Shown here in pieces: positions 56,131 through 64,000 of a DNA stretch of 64,000 nucleotides (position 1 is the stretch's first letter; every line of letters begins with the position of its first letter). A program made the translations under genes and the position numbers. Source of the DNA: Pomphorhynchus laevis (Eukaryota > Acanthocephala > Palaeacanthocephala > Echinorhynchida > Pomphorhynchidae); assembly GCA_012934845.2 (NCBI GenBank), contig WNNJ02003035.1, forward strand, positions 123,264 through 187,263, in the 5' to 3' direction. Under the pieces are notes generated by a model. The model saw nothing but the letters and a program-made list of their open reading frames with translations. It did no database searches and was not told the DNA's origin.

Positions 56131-56817
56131 TTATTTATTATCCATCCATAAAAATTTGCCACTTAAGAGTTTAAATTTATTCTTTATATTATTGTGTTGA
56201 TTTATATATTTTACTATTTTCTGCTTGATGTTATTTTTATAGTAACCTAGTTTAAAATATGTATCTATTAAATTATTTAAATGATTTTGAAGAAAGCCAA
56301 TATCATTACATATTGTTGCAATTCTTAAAATTTCATTATTTAATGTATTATATTTTATATTATATGGTATGCATGAATGCTCATGCAAAAATACGTTTCT
56401 TGTAAATTTAAATATGTCATCTTTACGATATAAATTAATAGTAGTTTTAGTTAATGTTAATTTAATGTTCATATCAAGATATACACCTTCTTTATCATTA
56501 ATATTGGTTTTGTTAAGAATAAGGCTTTCTGGATAAATTTGTTCACTAATTGAATAAAAATTATTAGAATTAAATACACATATATCATCAATGTATCGAA
56601 ACATATATTTCATATATTTATATTGTTTAGATTTAGTTTTTACACAGTTATGAACAAATTCATATTCTATAAAGCTTAAAAACAAGTCAGCTATAATTGG
56701 GCTACTATTAACACCCATTGGAACACATTTTACTTGTCTAAATATAGATGTCCCTACTTTTAAATAATTTTGATTTATCAAAATATTTAAGGATTCTATT
56801 AATTCAATTTTATCCAT
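56131..56817 (-). CDS. Penelope-type reverse transcriptase, palm part
   Basis: The frame of 228 codons contains VPMGVNSSPIIADLFLSFIE (RT motif 4, Penelope form) and the catalytic box FRYIDDICVFNS. An EGVYLDMNIKLTLTKTTINL strand segment and FTRNVFLHEHSCIPYNIKYN follow, all typical for Penelope RT. It ends with KLLSGKFLWMDNK and a stop directly before the terminal repeat, and no GIY-YIG domain follows, which confirms the permuted order. The enzyme would copy the element RNA at a DNA 3' end. The copy is broken. Confidence 0.85.
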   Translation of the reverse strand: MDKIELIESLNILINQNYLKVGTSIFRQVKCVPMGVNSSPIIADLFLSFIEYEFVHNCVKTKSKQYKYMKYMFRYIDDICVFNSNNFYSISEQIYPESLILNKTNINDKEGVYLDMNIKLTLTKTTINLYRKDDIFKFTRNVFLHEHSCIPYNIKYNTLNNEILRIATICNDIGFLQNHLNNLIDTYFKLGYYKNNIKQKIVKYINQHNNIKNKFKLLSGKFLWMDNK

Positions 56818-56928
56818 ATATTTATATTTATTTGATGATTTAATTTTTGTTAGATAGGCGTTATAATTATTATAACATATATATGTATATCTTTTTCCGA
56901 ATATAAGGTTAATTAATTTTACTAACGC

Positions 56929-57528
56929 TTATTTAATATCTACTAAATCTAGATTTGTATAAAGCGTACTAAAATCGTATGTATTTATATTTTGAAAATT
57001 TATTCCTTTTGTCTGTTCTAAAAATTCTTTTGTAGAATTAATACTGAAATAGTGTTTTATACCAGTATTAATTTCGATTACCTTGCAATATTTTTTAAAA
57101 TGTGCTTTAATTACTTTAAGTATTTTATTCATATAGACAGAAAGTGGTTTTAATGTACATTTAAACGCACTACATATGAACCTAGGTTTTATTGGATTTT
57201 TATGTAATTTTGGATTCCAATATAATATAGGTATAGTTTTATTATCTAATTCAACCTTTATACCCTTTTTATCCATTATAGAACAGTGACTTGTAATAAT
57301 TGTTTCTAAACTCAACTCACTACGTTCATATGTTGGATTTACATTTAAATCATTAGAATTAACCTCTTTCATTAGTATAAGATAAAAAAGCTTTTTGCAT
57401 ATGAAGACAAAGTTATTACTAGCTTTATCAATAGTTGTTATTAAATAGTTATCCTTTAATTTAGTAAGTTCTTTATACATATCTTTATTAATTTTATCTT
57501 TCCTTTTATAATTGTTTGTTATTTTCAT
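56929..57528 (-). CDS. Penelope-type reverse transcriptase, finger part
   Basis: The frame of 199 codons contains TTIDKASNNFVFICKKLFY (the TDKxxxxV motif), ILYWNPKLHKNPIKPRFICS (the PKxHKxPxxxRxI motif typical for Penelope RT), LKPLSVYMNKIL and YDFSTLYTNLDLVDIK (motif with the first catalytic Asp). It precedes the palm part in the same element on the same strand. The family assignment rests on these motifs. Confidence 0.85.
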   Translation of the reverse strand: MKITNNYKRKDKINKDMYKELTKLKDNYLITTIDKASNNFVFICKKLFYLILMKEVNSNDLNVNPTYERSELSLETIITSHCSIMDKKGIKVELDNKTIPILYWNPKLHKNPIKPRFICSAFKCTLKPLSVYMNKILKVIKAHFKKYCKVIEINTGIKHYFSINSTKEFLEQTKGINFQNINTYDFSTLYTNLDLVDIK

Positions 57529-58057
57529 TTTATTTTTAATTTTATCAAATATATAATCTTTCCAAATTTTTATCTTAGATATATTCGAGCTTTCACTATT
57601 AATCAGCTTACTAAAGTAATCGTTTAAGTTATTATATAACGAACTGTAAATTTTATTTTTGTCGTTGTTATTATTTAATCTATATTTATACCCTTTTGAT
57701 AGCAGCTTTCTTAATTCACAATTTTCAATTAATTCTAGATTATGGGTACATATATATTCATTTATTTTATCAAAACTAAGACTTTTACAATTGCATTCTG
57801 TTTTCCATTATGTTTCTAATATTATCGTTACATATTGATTTTAATTCTTTATTATAATTACAAATTTTTCGTCCTAATGGTGGTAGGAGTTTATACCTTA
57901 TTTTAGGAATATATTTACTTAAATCTGACCCTATTATTTCTTTACTTTTAGAATTATTTAAAAGTCCGGCTATATTAATGTTATCTATACATTTATTAAT
58001 GAAGTTTATGGTTAATGTATATTTTCTATTGTTATTATTAACATTTATTGTACGATT

Positions 58058-58603
58058 TTAGTATTTTGTATTACAATAACTGTCTATTATACAACTAAGC
58101 ATATCATAGTCGTTAATTAATTTTTGATTTATTAAACATATGATATCTTTAGAAAAACTTCTTATATTTACATAAAGATCTTTTAGCTTATTATCACTTA
58201 AAAGTTGTTTTAATATTTCTAATTGTTCATTTATATACATATCTTTTTTAATATTTTTAACTCTATTTTTCCTATTCCTTTTATCACCATGACTTCTTGG
58301 TTTGCGTTTAACCGGATTATTATAATATAGTTGTTTATTATGTATTATACTACTTCTGCCAATTCCTTGTACCACGTCATTCAATCCTAATGGGTACATG
58401 GAATTAAGCGTTTTAATCCAAAAATCTTCTTTTTCTAATAGTTTTTGATTTAATATTGAAATGTTTTCTTCGATAATATGTTCTAAAATAAATAATTTAC
58501 AGTTTTTAATATCATGTCCTATTAATCTCATATGTTTATGAAATATAGTTTGACTATTATGCTGTATATTATATATGTGTTGCCTAAACCTAGTTTTTAA
58601 CAT
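58058..58603 (-). CDS. GIY-YIG nuclease region of the Penelope-like element
   Basis: The frame of 181 codons contains RFRQHIYNI, FHKHMRLIGHDIKNCKLFIL and KEDFWIKTLNSMYPLGLND. These are the second half of a GIY-YIG domain of Penelope type (the R-x3-H, H-F/H-x...C, E-x-x-WI-x-x-L-x-x-x-x-P-x-GLN pattern). The first half is readable immediately upstream on the minus strand (GVVYLIQCTCGLQYIGKT, about 58670-58620), preceded by a Cys-rich leader with a CIVC pair. In the known Naiad group such a leader is thought to bind zinc. The nuclease nicks target DNA. A basic tail follows the domain. Confidence 0.85.
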   Translation of the reverse strand: MLKTRFRQHIYNIQHNSQTIFHKHMRLIGHDIKNCKLFILEHIIEENISILNQKLLEKEDFWIKTLNSMYPLGLNDVVQGIGRSSIIHNKQLYYNNPVKRKPRSHGDKRNRKNRVKNIKKDMYINEQLEILKQLLSDNKLKDLYVNIRSFSKDIICLINQKLINDYDMLSCIIDSYCNTKY

Positions 58604-59150
58604 TTGATGTTTTTCCTATATATTGCAATCCACATGTACATTGTATAAGATACACTACACCTGCGGTATTGCAGTTACAATTATTATTAATATTTAATGA
58701 AAAACATTTGTTTGTCGTATTACTTACGATACAATTATTATTATTTATAACATCACAAACTATACATTTTTTCTGTTACATTTAAAAGATCTAAAATTGA
58801 AATCATTAGTACTTACGTATTTTTCCAATATTGTTGAGTACATGTAACTTTTAAGTCATGATTTTTAACGTTGCTTTTTCGGTGTCGCCACCTAGTTTAG
58901 TTGACTCAGACTAAACTTACAACGGGATAAGTTGTAAGAGTAGCTAATATTGACTTTTAGTAGCTAATAATAGAGTAGCTAATATTGTCTTTTGCCTTAC
59001 TCGTGTACAAGGCCTTACTCGTGTACAAGATTAGCGAAAAAGCGAAACCCAATTAAAGCGAATGGGTAGTTTATAGGAGGAACTTTTGTGTTCTAACAGG
59101 TGAAATTTCTGTCCTCAAATATCTTAATCACTGCATGTTTAATTAAATAT

Positions 59151-59715
59151 CACCTTTGGACCGTTCGCTGTACTAATTCGCTAACTAACTATCAGTTGAA
59201 GAATGTCTATATTTATGCGACAGAAACCTGATTTATTTGTCGCTAACACTTGAACTTGTCGCTATATATACTAATGGATATATCACAACGGTCACTATCA
59301 CATGAACGATACACTACAACTTAGGCAGCCTATCATCATTTTGAAAAATGATTTACATATAATTTGCTTCAACATTTTACCTACCGTTTTTAAGAAAATG
59401 ATCCCAATTTTTGAAAATATAGGAGAAAATAAATAATATTTTGCTAACTTTTTTAAATTATTCCTGATTTGTTTTAAATATTCTATAAAAAGCAATAACA
59501 AATAAAATATAACAAATATAATATAGATTGAATATAATAATAAAATAATATAATAATAAAAATCTAATAGAATTACTTTACTATATGATATTTAAGGCTA
59601 ATTATATTTCTACAAAATACCATTAAATTTATCCATACGAAAAAACCGATACGAGGCATTCTATATAAAATAAATCATGCATTGAAATCGTCTTGTTGGT
59701 AGTCGGTTGAATTTA
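59151..59715. other. AT-rich, nothing recognised
   Basis: A minus-strand frame (59501-59298) is hydrophobic and AT-driven and is not supported as a gene. Confidence 0.45.
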
Positions 59716-59845
59716 ATTTTGTTGAGATATTTCCGGACCTCTTCGACTAACTTGTATTTTAGCTGGTTACATAATAGCTGAAACTATTATGTAGCCAGCT
59801 AAAATGCAAGTTAGTCAAAGAGGTAAGGAAATATCTCAACAAAAT
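59716..59845. mobile_element. Foldback element, ~62-bp arms
   Basis: attttgttgagatatttcc and following, with its inverted copy ending at 59845, separated by only 6 bases (ctgaaa). About five mismatches along the arms. Non-coding. Confidence 0.85.
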
Positions 59846-60208
59846 GAAATAAATCCACTGCTTGATTTAATCCAGCATTGAATTAATAAATCCACTTTTA
59901 ATTTTATAGATAATTGTAGAGAAATTAAAGTTTTCTAGATAATTTTCTTACCAAAGTTCATAGCTTAATTTCAAATTTAACTCTAAAGAATTACTAAAAT
60001 TATTAATTATTATTTGATTTCACAAAAATTCATAAACTTGAAGTTTAATAAAGTTTATTTTAGTCTGTGTGACTTAATAAACTTTACGTGATAAAGTTTA
60101 TAAAACATATGAGATTATAAACTTAAGTGTGATAAATTTAATGTTAAAGAACACTATCTTAATAATTAAGCAAAATCAAGAATTTAAGCATTAGGAAATG
60201 TCTACAAA

Positions 60209-60211
<3 letters not shown>
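59846..60211. other. AT-rich, nothing recognised
   Basis: Repeated words such as ataaagtttat are present. No supported feature. Confidence 0.45.

Positions 60212-60265
<54 letters not shown>
60212..60265. repeat. (TA)n microsatellite
   Basis: About 27 uninterrupted TA units. Confidence 0.98.
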
Positions 60266-60268
<3 letters not shown>

Positions 60269-60324
60269 TAGAAGATTCGTTGATAGACCGCTGTCCTGGA
60301 TTCCTCGAATAGAATTCAGCCATA

Positions 60325-60557
60325 AATATTCTGAACAAATTGATAGACAGGACAAAAAACGTTGCAGATTGTTGACGTTTCGCCTTACGGCTTTTTCAAA
60401 TTGTAATTTGCTAGAACACTTATAAATTTTCTAGAGAATATTTTATTTCTAGCAAATTTATAAGTGTTCTAGCAAATTACAATTTGAAAAAGCCGTAAGG
60501 CAAAACGTCAACAATCTGCAACGTCTTTTGTCCTGTCTATCAATTTGTTCAGAATAT
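60325..60557. mobile_element. Foldback element, ~100-bp arms
   Basis: The left arm (aatattctgaacaaattgat and following) and the right arm ending at 60557 are inverted copies with few differences, around a centre near 60440 (ctagagaatattttatttctag). The arms contain ggcttttt-caaattgtaatt and cgttgcagattgttgacg. Non-coding. Confidence 0.88.
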
Positions 60558-60714
60558 ATTATATTTACAGTTATTATGTACATATATTATATATACAGTT
60601 ATTATATATACAGTTATTTAGCAGAACACATAGATTTACAATCAATCGTAGCCAATTATGGCTCCTGGACCACAGTTACAAGCGATTTTTCGCACTATCA
60701 ATATATATATATAT

Positions 60715-60975
60715 AACGAATAGTTGCTAGGTCACACGAGGTGACTTTCGCATTGAAAACCAGCTACAGAATCCTTCCTTCATGATATCCAATTCCATAC
60801 ACCCTGACTACTAACGGCGCCATTGCCACAACCGTTTTCGTTTCGCCCGCTTTTTGCCACATGTTGGTAGCCCCGGGCTCGTCAGAAGGCTGACTACCAA
60901 CTCTTCGCCTTTTGAAATTTGACTTATCCGAGATTCGAGCAGTCGCTCTGAATCCTACAGAATTCCATACACCCT
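60715..60975 (-). repeat. Minus-strand copies of the 443-bp hammerhead repeat
   Basis: On the minus strand one internally shortened unit runs from 60975 to 60806. The next unit starts at 60805 (agggtgtatgg) and is cut off by a TA run at about 60715. Both start exactly at the predicted hammerhead cleavage site. Confidence 0.85.
60801..60890 (-). ncRNA. Hammerhead ribozyme in a minus-strand copy
   Basis: Same motif as at 61335-61424: CTGACGAG with GCCCG/CGGGC stem II, CGAAAC, stem III and GTC (60808-60806), then agggt from 60805. The core is intact. Confidence 0.7.
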
Positions 60976-61241
60976 AAGGGTGTATGGAATTGGATATCAT
61001 GAAGGAAGGATTCTGTAGCTGGTTTCCAATGCGAAAGTCACCTCGTGTGACCTAGCAACTATTCGTTACATAAATAAGAATCCATCAAAGGATCACCAGT
61101 CCCGATTCCAATCGATCTTCATGATCTCAAACGGTAAAATCTATAATAAGCATGCCAGAGAAGCATCTCGGACAATGCAGTTTCTGGATATCATGATGGA
61201 AGGTTTCATATACTGTGTGAAATCTGGTAATCCTGGATTCG

Positions 61242-61294
61242 TAGCCTAGCAGTCAAGAGCGCAAGCCAAGTACGGAGAGCAACAGCTCGAATCT
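61242..61294 (+). promoter_or_regulatory. tRNA-like pol III promoter words (A and B box)
   Basis: tagcctagcagtcaagagc (61242-61260) fits the A-box pattern TRGYNNANNNG. agctcgaatct (61284-61294) fits the B-box pattern GWTCRANNC. The spacing of about 40 bases is tRNA-like. The same words recur in the next unit at about 61686-61738. Inferred, not proven. Confidence 0.5.
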
Positions 61295-61334
61295 TGGATA
61301 AGTCAAATTTCAAAAGGCGAAGAGTTGGTAGTCA

Positions 61335-61424
61335 GCCTTCTGACGAGCCCGGGGCTACCAACATGTGGCGAAAAGCGGGCGAAACGAAAACGGTTGTGGC
61401 AATGGCGCCGTTAGTAGTCAGGGT
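61335..61424 (+). ncRNA. Hammerhead ribozyme, canonical order
   Basis: Stem I is GCCTT (61335-61339) with AGGGT (61420-61424), including G-T pairs. The core CTGACGAG is at 61340-61347. Stem II is GCCCG (61347-61351) with CGGGC (61376-61380). GAAAC is at 61381-61385. Stem III is AACGG (61389-61393) with CCGTT (61408-61412) above a small internal loop. The cleavage triplet GTC is at 61417-61419. Invariant bases are all present. Cleavage would leave agggtgtatgg as the 5' end, which is exactly where the copies at 60975/60977 start. Confidence 0.75.
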
Positions 61425-61778
61425 GTATGGAATTGGATATCATGAAGGAAGGATTCTGTAGCTGGTTTTCAACGCGAAAGTCACCTCGTGTGACCTAGCA
61501 ACTATTCGTTACATAAATAAGAATCCATCAAAGGATCACCAGTCCCGATTCCAATCGATCTTCATGATCTCATACGGATAAAATCTATAATAAGCATGCC
61601 AGAGAGCATCTCGGACAATGCAGTTTCTTGATATCATGATGGAAGGTTTCATATACTGTGTGAAATCTGGATAATCCTGGATTCGTAGCCTAGCAGTCAA
61701 GAGCGCAAGCCAAGTACGGAGAGCGACAGCTCGAATCTCGGATAAGTCAAATTTCAAAAGGCGAAGAGTTGGTAGTCA

Positions 61779-61868
61779 GCCTTCTGACGAGCCCGGGGCT
61801 ACCAACATGTGGCAAAAAGCGGGCGAAACGAAAACGGTTGTGGCAATGGCGCCGTTAGTAGTCAGGGT
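61779..61868 (+). ncRNA. Hammerhead ribozyme, second array copy
   Basis: Same structure as 61335-61424, with one change in the stem II loop (gcaaaaag for gcgaaaag). The core is intact and the GTC is at 61861-61863. Confidence 0.75.
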
Positions 61869-62021
61869 GTATGGAATTGGATATCATGAAGAAAGGATTC
61901 TGTAGCTGGTTTCCAATGCGAAAGTCACCTCGTGTGACCTAGCAACTATTCGTTACATAAATAAGAATCCATCAAAGGATCACCAGTCCCGATTCCAATC
62001 GATCTTCATGATCTCAAACGG

Positions 62022-62023
<2 letters not shown>

Positions 62024-62099
<76 letters not shown>
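62024..62099. repeat. (TA)n microsatellite
   Basis: About 38 TA units directly join the 443-bp array on the left to the 362-bp satellite on the right. Confidence 0.98.
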
Positions 62100-62101
<2 letters not shown>

Positions 62102-62534
62102 TGACTGAAAGTCGTGAATCGAAGTCCAGTCTATCAAGCAACACCATTTAGTATAAATGCCGAATTTCGTAAGAAATCCTGGACCGTTGTCTACTCAGCA
62201 CATCCGTGCACTACTATTATACCTGCCGTATCCATTTAGGATCCAACGAGTGCAGCGACAATTCAGCAACAACTTCTGCCTAGTGTTTAAGGATGGTCCG
62301 CACAGCAATTCGATCTGGTTAAGAGCGTGAGCCTCAGACAATTAAGCAAAGTGTCGGAAACGCCTTTATTCACAATGTCACACAGGCAACCGAAACGACC
62401 AGTGTGTACCTCATTCTACTATTGAGTGTTGCCGGGTACTCATCATTTCGATGCTGAAGTGGTCGTCTAGAAGTGACATGGTGACTGAAAGTCGTGAATC
62501 GAAGTCCAGTCTATCAAGCAACACCATTTAGTAT
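62100..62534 (+). repeat. Hammerhead satellite (family of 8.1-9.5 kb), plus-strand unit
   Basis: About 1.2 units begin a few bases downstream of the predicted cleavage site. The permuted strands lie at about 62384-62490: GGCAAC-CGAAAC, then ttcta with CTATTGAG (core changed), GTTGCC, and the strand ending GTC-tagaa. Stem I (ttcta/tagaa) is a perfect 5 bp. Confidence 0.85.
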
Positions 62535-62706
62535 ATATATACTAAATGGTGTTGCTTGATAGACTGGACTTCGATTTACGACTTTCAATCACGGTATCAC
62601 TTCTAGTCGACCAATGAGTACCCGGCAACACTCATCAGTAGAATGAAGTACTCACTGGCCGTTTTGGTTGCCTGTGTGACATTGTGAATAAAGGCGTTTC
62701 CGACTA
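62535..62706 (-). repeat. Hammerhead satellite, inverted partial unit
   Basis: Inverted copy joined to the previous one at ccatttagtatatatatact. On the minus strand it keeps CTGATGAG intact (about 62630) with ttcta and tagaa as stem I, while the CGAAAC strand reads CAAAAC. It is truncated in another TA-rich tract. Confidence 0.8.
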
Positions 62707-63421
62707 TATAAATTGTAATATTACAATATTGTAATATATAATATAGATAGGTGTAATAGACAGTCCTGGAGTGATAAGGAAGTCTGCTCTGAATGTAATC
62801 GAACTTCGGTTTTTGGCAAAATCTACGATTATGAAACTGAAGCTTTTTAGCTCCCGGAGCACAGTGTTACACATTCTACGATTAAATTATAAAAACGTAT
62901 CCGATAGAGGGATCCTGTGAGAAAGCAAGCAGCGACAGCAATTAAAATTCCTGCCGAATAAAATTAGGATGATCCGGAAAGCACGTTGTTAGTTTAAAGA
63001 GGCTATGCCCATGCTACTACGTTAGCAAATTCTCGGAGATGCCTTTTAAATATATCATAAGGCAGCCGAGACGACTGATGGTAGTTCACCCTACTGATGA
63101 GTGCTGCCGGCTACCATCAGCTCGTCTAGGAGTGATAAGGAAGTCTGCTCTGCATGTAATCGAACTCCGGTTTTTGCAAAAATATACGATTATGAAACTG
63201 AAGCTTTTTAGCTCCCGGAGCACAGTGTTACATATTCTACGATTAAATTATAAAAACGTATCCGATAGAGGGATCCTGTTAGAAAGCAAGCAGCAACAGC
63301 AATTAAAATTCCTGTCGAATAAAATTAGGATGATCCGGAAAGCACGTTGTTAGTTTAAAGAGGCTATGCCCATACTACTCCGTTAGCAAATTCTCGGAGA
63401 TGCCTTTTAAATATATCACAA

Positions 63422-63492
63422 GGCAGCCGAAACGACTGATGGTAGTTCACCCTACTGATGAGTGCTGCCGGCTACCATCAGCTCGTCTAGTA
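63422..63492 (+). ncRNA. Permuted hammerhead motif, satellite unit 2
   Basis: Linear order of strands: GGCAGC-CGAAAC (63422-63433), stem III 5' arm gactgatggtag, then CCTA-CTGATGAG (63451-63462), GCTGCC (63464-63469), stem III 3' arm ctaccatcagctc and GTC (63485-63487) followed by tag. All invariant bases are present. Helix II, III and I partners are in ABCABC order, so a hammerhead can form only between neighbouring units or molecules. Confidence 0.6.
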
Positions 63493-63782
63493 GTGATAAG
63501 GAAGTCTGCTCTGCATGTAATCGAACTCCGGTTTTCGGCAAATTCTACGATTATGAAACTGAAGCTTTTTAGCTCCCGGAGCACAGTGTTACACATTCTA
63601 CGATTAAATAATAAAAACGTATCCGATAGAGGGATCCTGTGAGAAAGCAAGCAGCGACAGCAATTAAAATTCCTGCCGAATAAAATTAGGATGATCTGGA
63701 AAGCACGTTGTTAGTTTAAAGAGGCTATGTCCATACTACTCCGTTAGCAAATTCTCGGAGATGCCTTTTAAATATATCACAA

Positions 63783-63853
63783 GGCAGCCGAAACGACTGA
63801 TGGTAGTTCACCCTACTGATGAGTGCTGCCGGCTACCATCAGCTTGTCTAGGA
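63783..63853 (+). ncRNA. Permuted hammerhead motif, satellite unit 3 (best core)
   Basis: As in unit 2, with CCTA/tagg stem I of 4 bp, GGCAGC/GCTGCC stem II of 6 bp plus the C-G closing pair, and about 13 bp of stem III with one bulge. GTC is at 63846-63848. Unit 1 (63061-63131) has GAGAC instead of GAAAC and is probably inactive. Confidence 0.62.
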
Positions 63854-64000
63854 GTGATAAGGAAGTCTGCTCTACTTGTAATCGAACTCCGGTTTTTGGC
63901 AACATCTACGATTATGAAACTGAAGCTTTTTAGCTCCCGGAGCACAGTGTTACACATTCTACGATTAAATTATAAAAACGTATCCGATAGAGGGATCCTG

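Larger units (their letters stand above)
55900..59150 (-). mobile_element. Penelope-like retroelement, Naiad type (GIY-YIG first)
   Basis: On the minus strand the order is: diverged terminal repeat (about 59150-59030), Cys-containing leader and GIY-YIG nuclease (58790-58060), linker (58050-57530), reverse transcriptase (57528-56131), and 3' terminal repeat (about 56110-55950). GIY-YIG placed before RT is the diagnostic permutation of the Naiad/Chlamys-like Penelope elements, which are common in invertebrates. The element is broken, with several interruptions, but all domains remain readable. Penelope elements have no capsid or envelope gene, and none is seen here. Confidence 0.85.
60977..62023 (+). 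repeat. Tandem array of the 443-bp hammerhead repeat
   Basis: Units start at 60977, 61420 and 61864 with agggtgtatggaattgg; periods are 443 and 444. The third unit stops at a (TA)n run at 62024. Each full unit has tRNA-like promoter words (A box at about 61242-61262, B box agctcgaatct at 61284-61294) and, near its 3' end, a hammerhead. This layout (pol III promoter words plus hammerhead, no ORF, tandem) recalls the SMalpha repeats of schistosomes. Copies are over 95 percent alike by eye. Confidence 0.9.
62757..64000 (+). repeat. Tandem satellite, ~361-bp unit, with permuted hammerhead strands
   Basis: The tgataaggaagtctgctct marker recurs at about 62772, 63133, 63494 and 63857; periods are 361-363. 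The array runs off the window. Units are over 95 percent alike by eye. Each unit has a B-box-like word (gtaatcgaactcc) about 35 bases after the predicted cleavage site, followed by a run of T. The first unit starts close to the predicted cleavage position (gtc at about 62765). Confidence 0.92.

Noticed and set aside
56100-59150. Bacterial or organellar origin for the GIY-YIG and RT frames (group I/II intron)
   Set aside because: The RT motifs (VPMGVNSSPI, YIDD, PKLHKNP) are Penelope-type and the terminal repeats match other copies in the window.
60528-60730. Two overlapping 61-62 codon frames
   Set aside because: Translations of TA-repeat and foldback DNA, dominated by Tyr, Ile and Ser; not genes.
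62384-62500. Simple long hairpin (helix III alone) as sufficient explanation of the satellite motif
   Set aside because: A plain hairpin does not explain the invariant CTGATGAG, CGAAAC and GTC words at the exact junction positions, nor the compensated changes in helices I and II.

Overview
The window is AT-rich eukaryotic, almost certainly invertebrate metazoan, nuclear DNA. The reasons are spliced genes with GT-AG introns, several clades of LINE, a Penelope-like retroelement and tandem arrays carrying hammerhead-ribozyme cores. No bacterial gene, operon, tRNA gene or CRISPR array is seen. The species cannot be read from the sequence.

Host genes, all on the minus strand. A complete choline kinase gene can be assembled as nine exons between 26310 and 13172; the exons sum to 1191 nt with every splice phase consistent (396 aa). 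Its introns are either tiny (46-49 nt) or 0.9-5 kb and filled with transposon debris. Two exons of a Vilse/ARHGAP39-type RhoGAP domain lie at 7994-7625, with a 36-nt intron and a LINE inserted close behind the second donor. An unrecognised protein of up to 275 codons lies at 3989-3162. A decayed immunoglobulin-domain exon lies at 43545-43335.

Mobile DNA dominates the rest. CR1/L2-type LINEs lie at 1.75-2.7, 5.9-7.6 (minus), 32.6-36.3 and 39.1-40.6 kb; a second, C-rich L2-like family at 4.97-5.8, 26.6-29.2 and 32.0-32.3 kb; Rex3-like RTE LINEs at 16.9-19.5 and 41.0-41.8 kb; a BovB-like RTE at 11.2-12.3 kb. A Penelope-like element of the Naiad type (GIY-YIG nuclease domain ahead of the reverse transcriptase) lies at 55.9-59.15 kb (minus), with solo ends at 44.9-45.2, 50.7, 52.7 and 53.0 kb. 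Fossils of an RT-bearing retroelement of unsettled class lie at 0.57-1.57, 46.3-46.9 and 51.5-51.7 kb. Several long foldback elements are present.

The most interesting layer is RNA-like repeats with hammerhead cores. (i) A 443-bp tandem unit at 60.7-62.0 kb has tRNA-like A and B boxes followed by a canonical hammerhead, and head-to-head copies start exactly at the predicted cleavage site. (ii) Two related ~362-bp satellites (8.1-9.5, 9.7-10.1, 62.1-62.7 and 62.76-64 kb) carry all three hammerhead strands, but in a permuted order that cannot close within one monomer and would need two adjacent units or two molecules; base changes between the families are compensated in all three helices. (iii) A dispersed element at 25.5 kb has a canonical hammerhead, with decayed copies at 12.95 and 54.5 kb. 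(iv) Two weaker hammerhead-like motifs sit in the Penelope terminal repeats and in a dispersed inverted-repeat family. Together these look like non-autonomous, self-cleaving RNAs that could borrow a Penelope or LINE reverse transcriptase.
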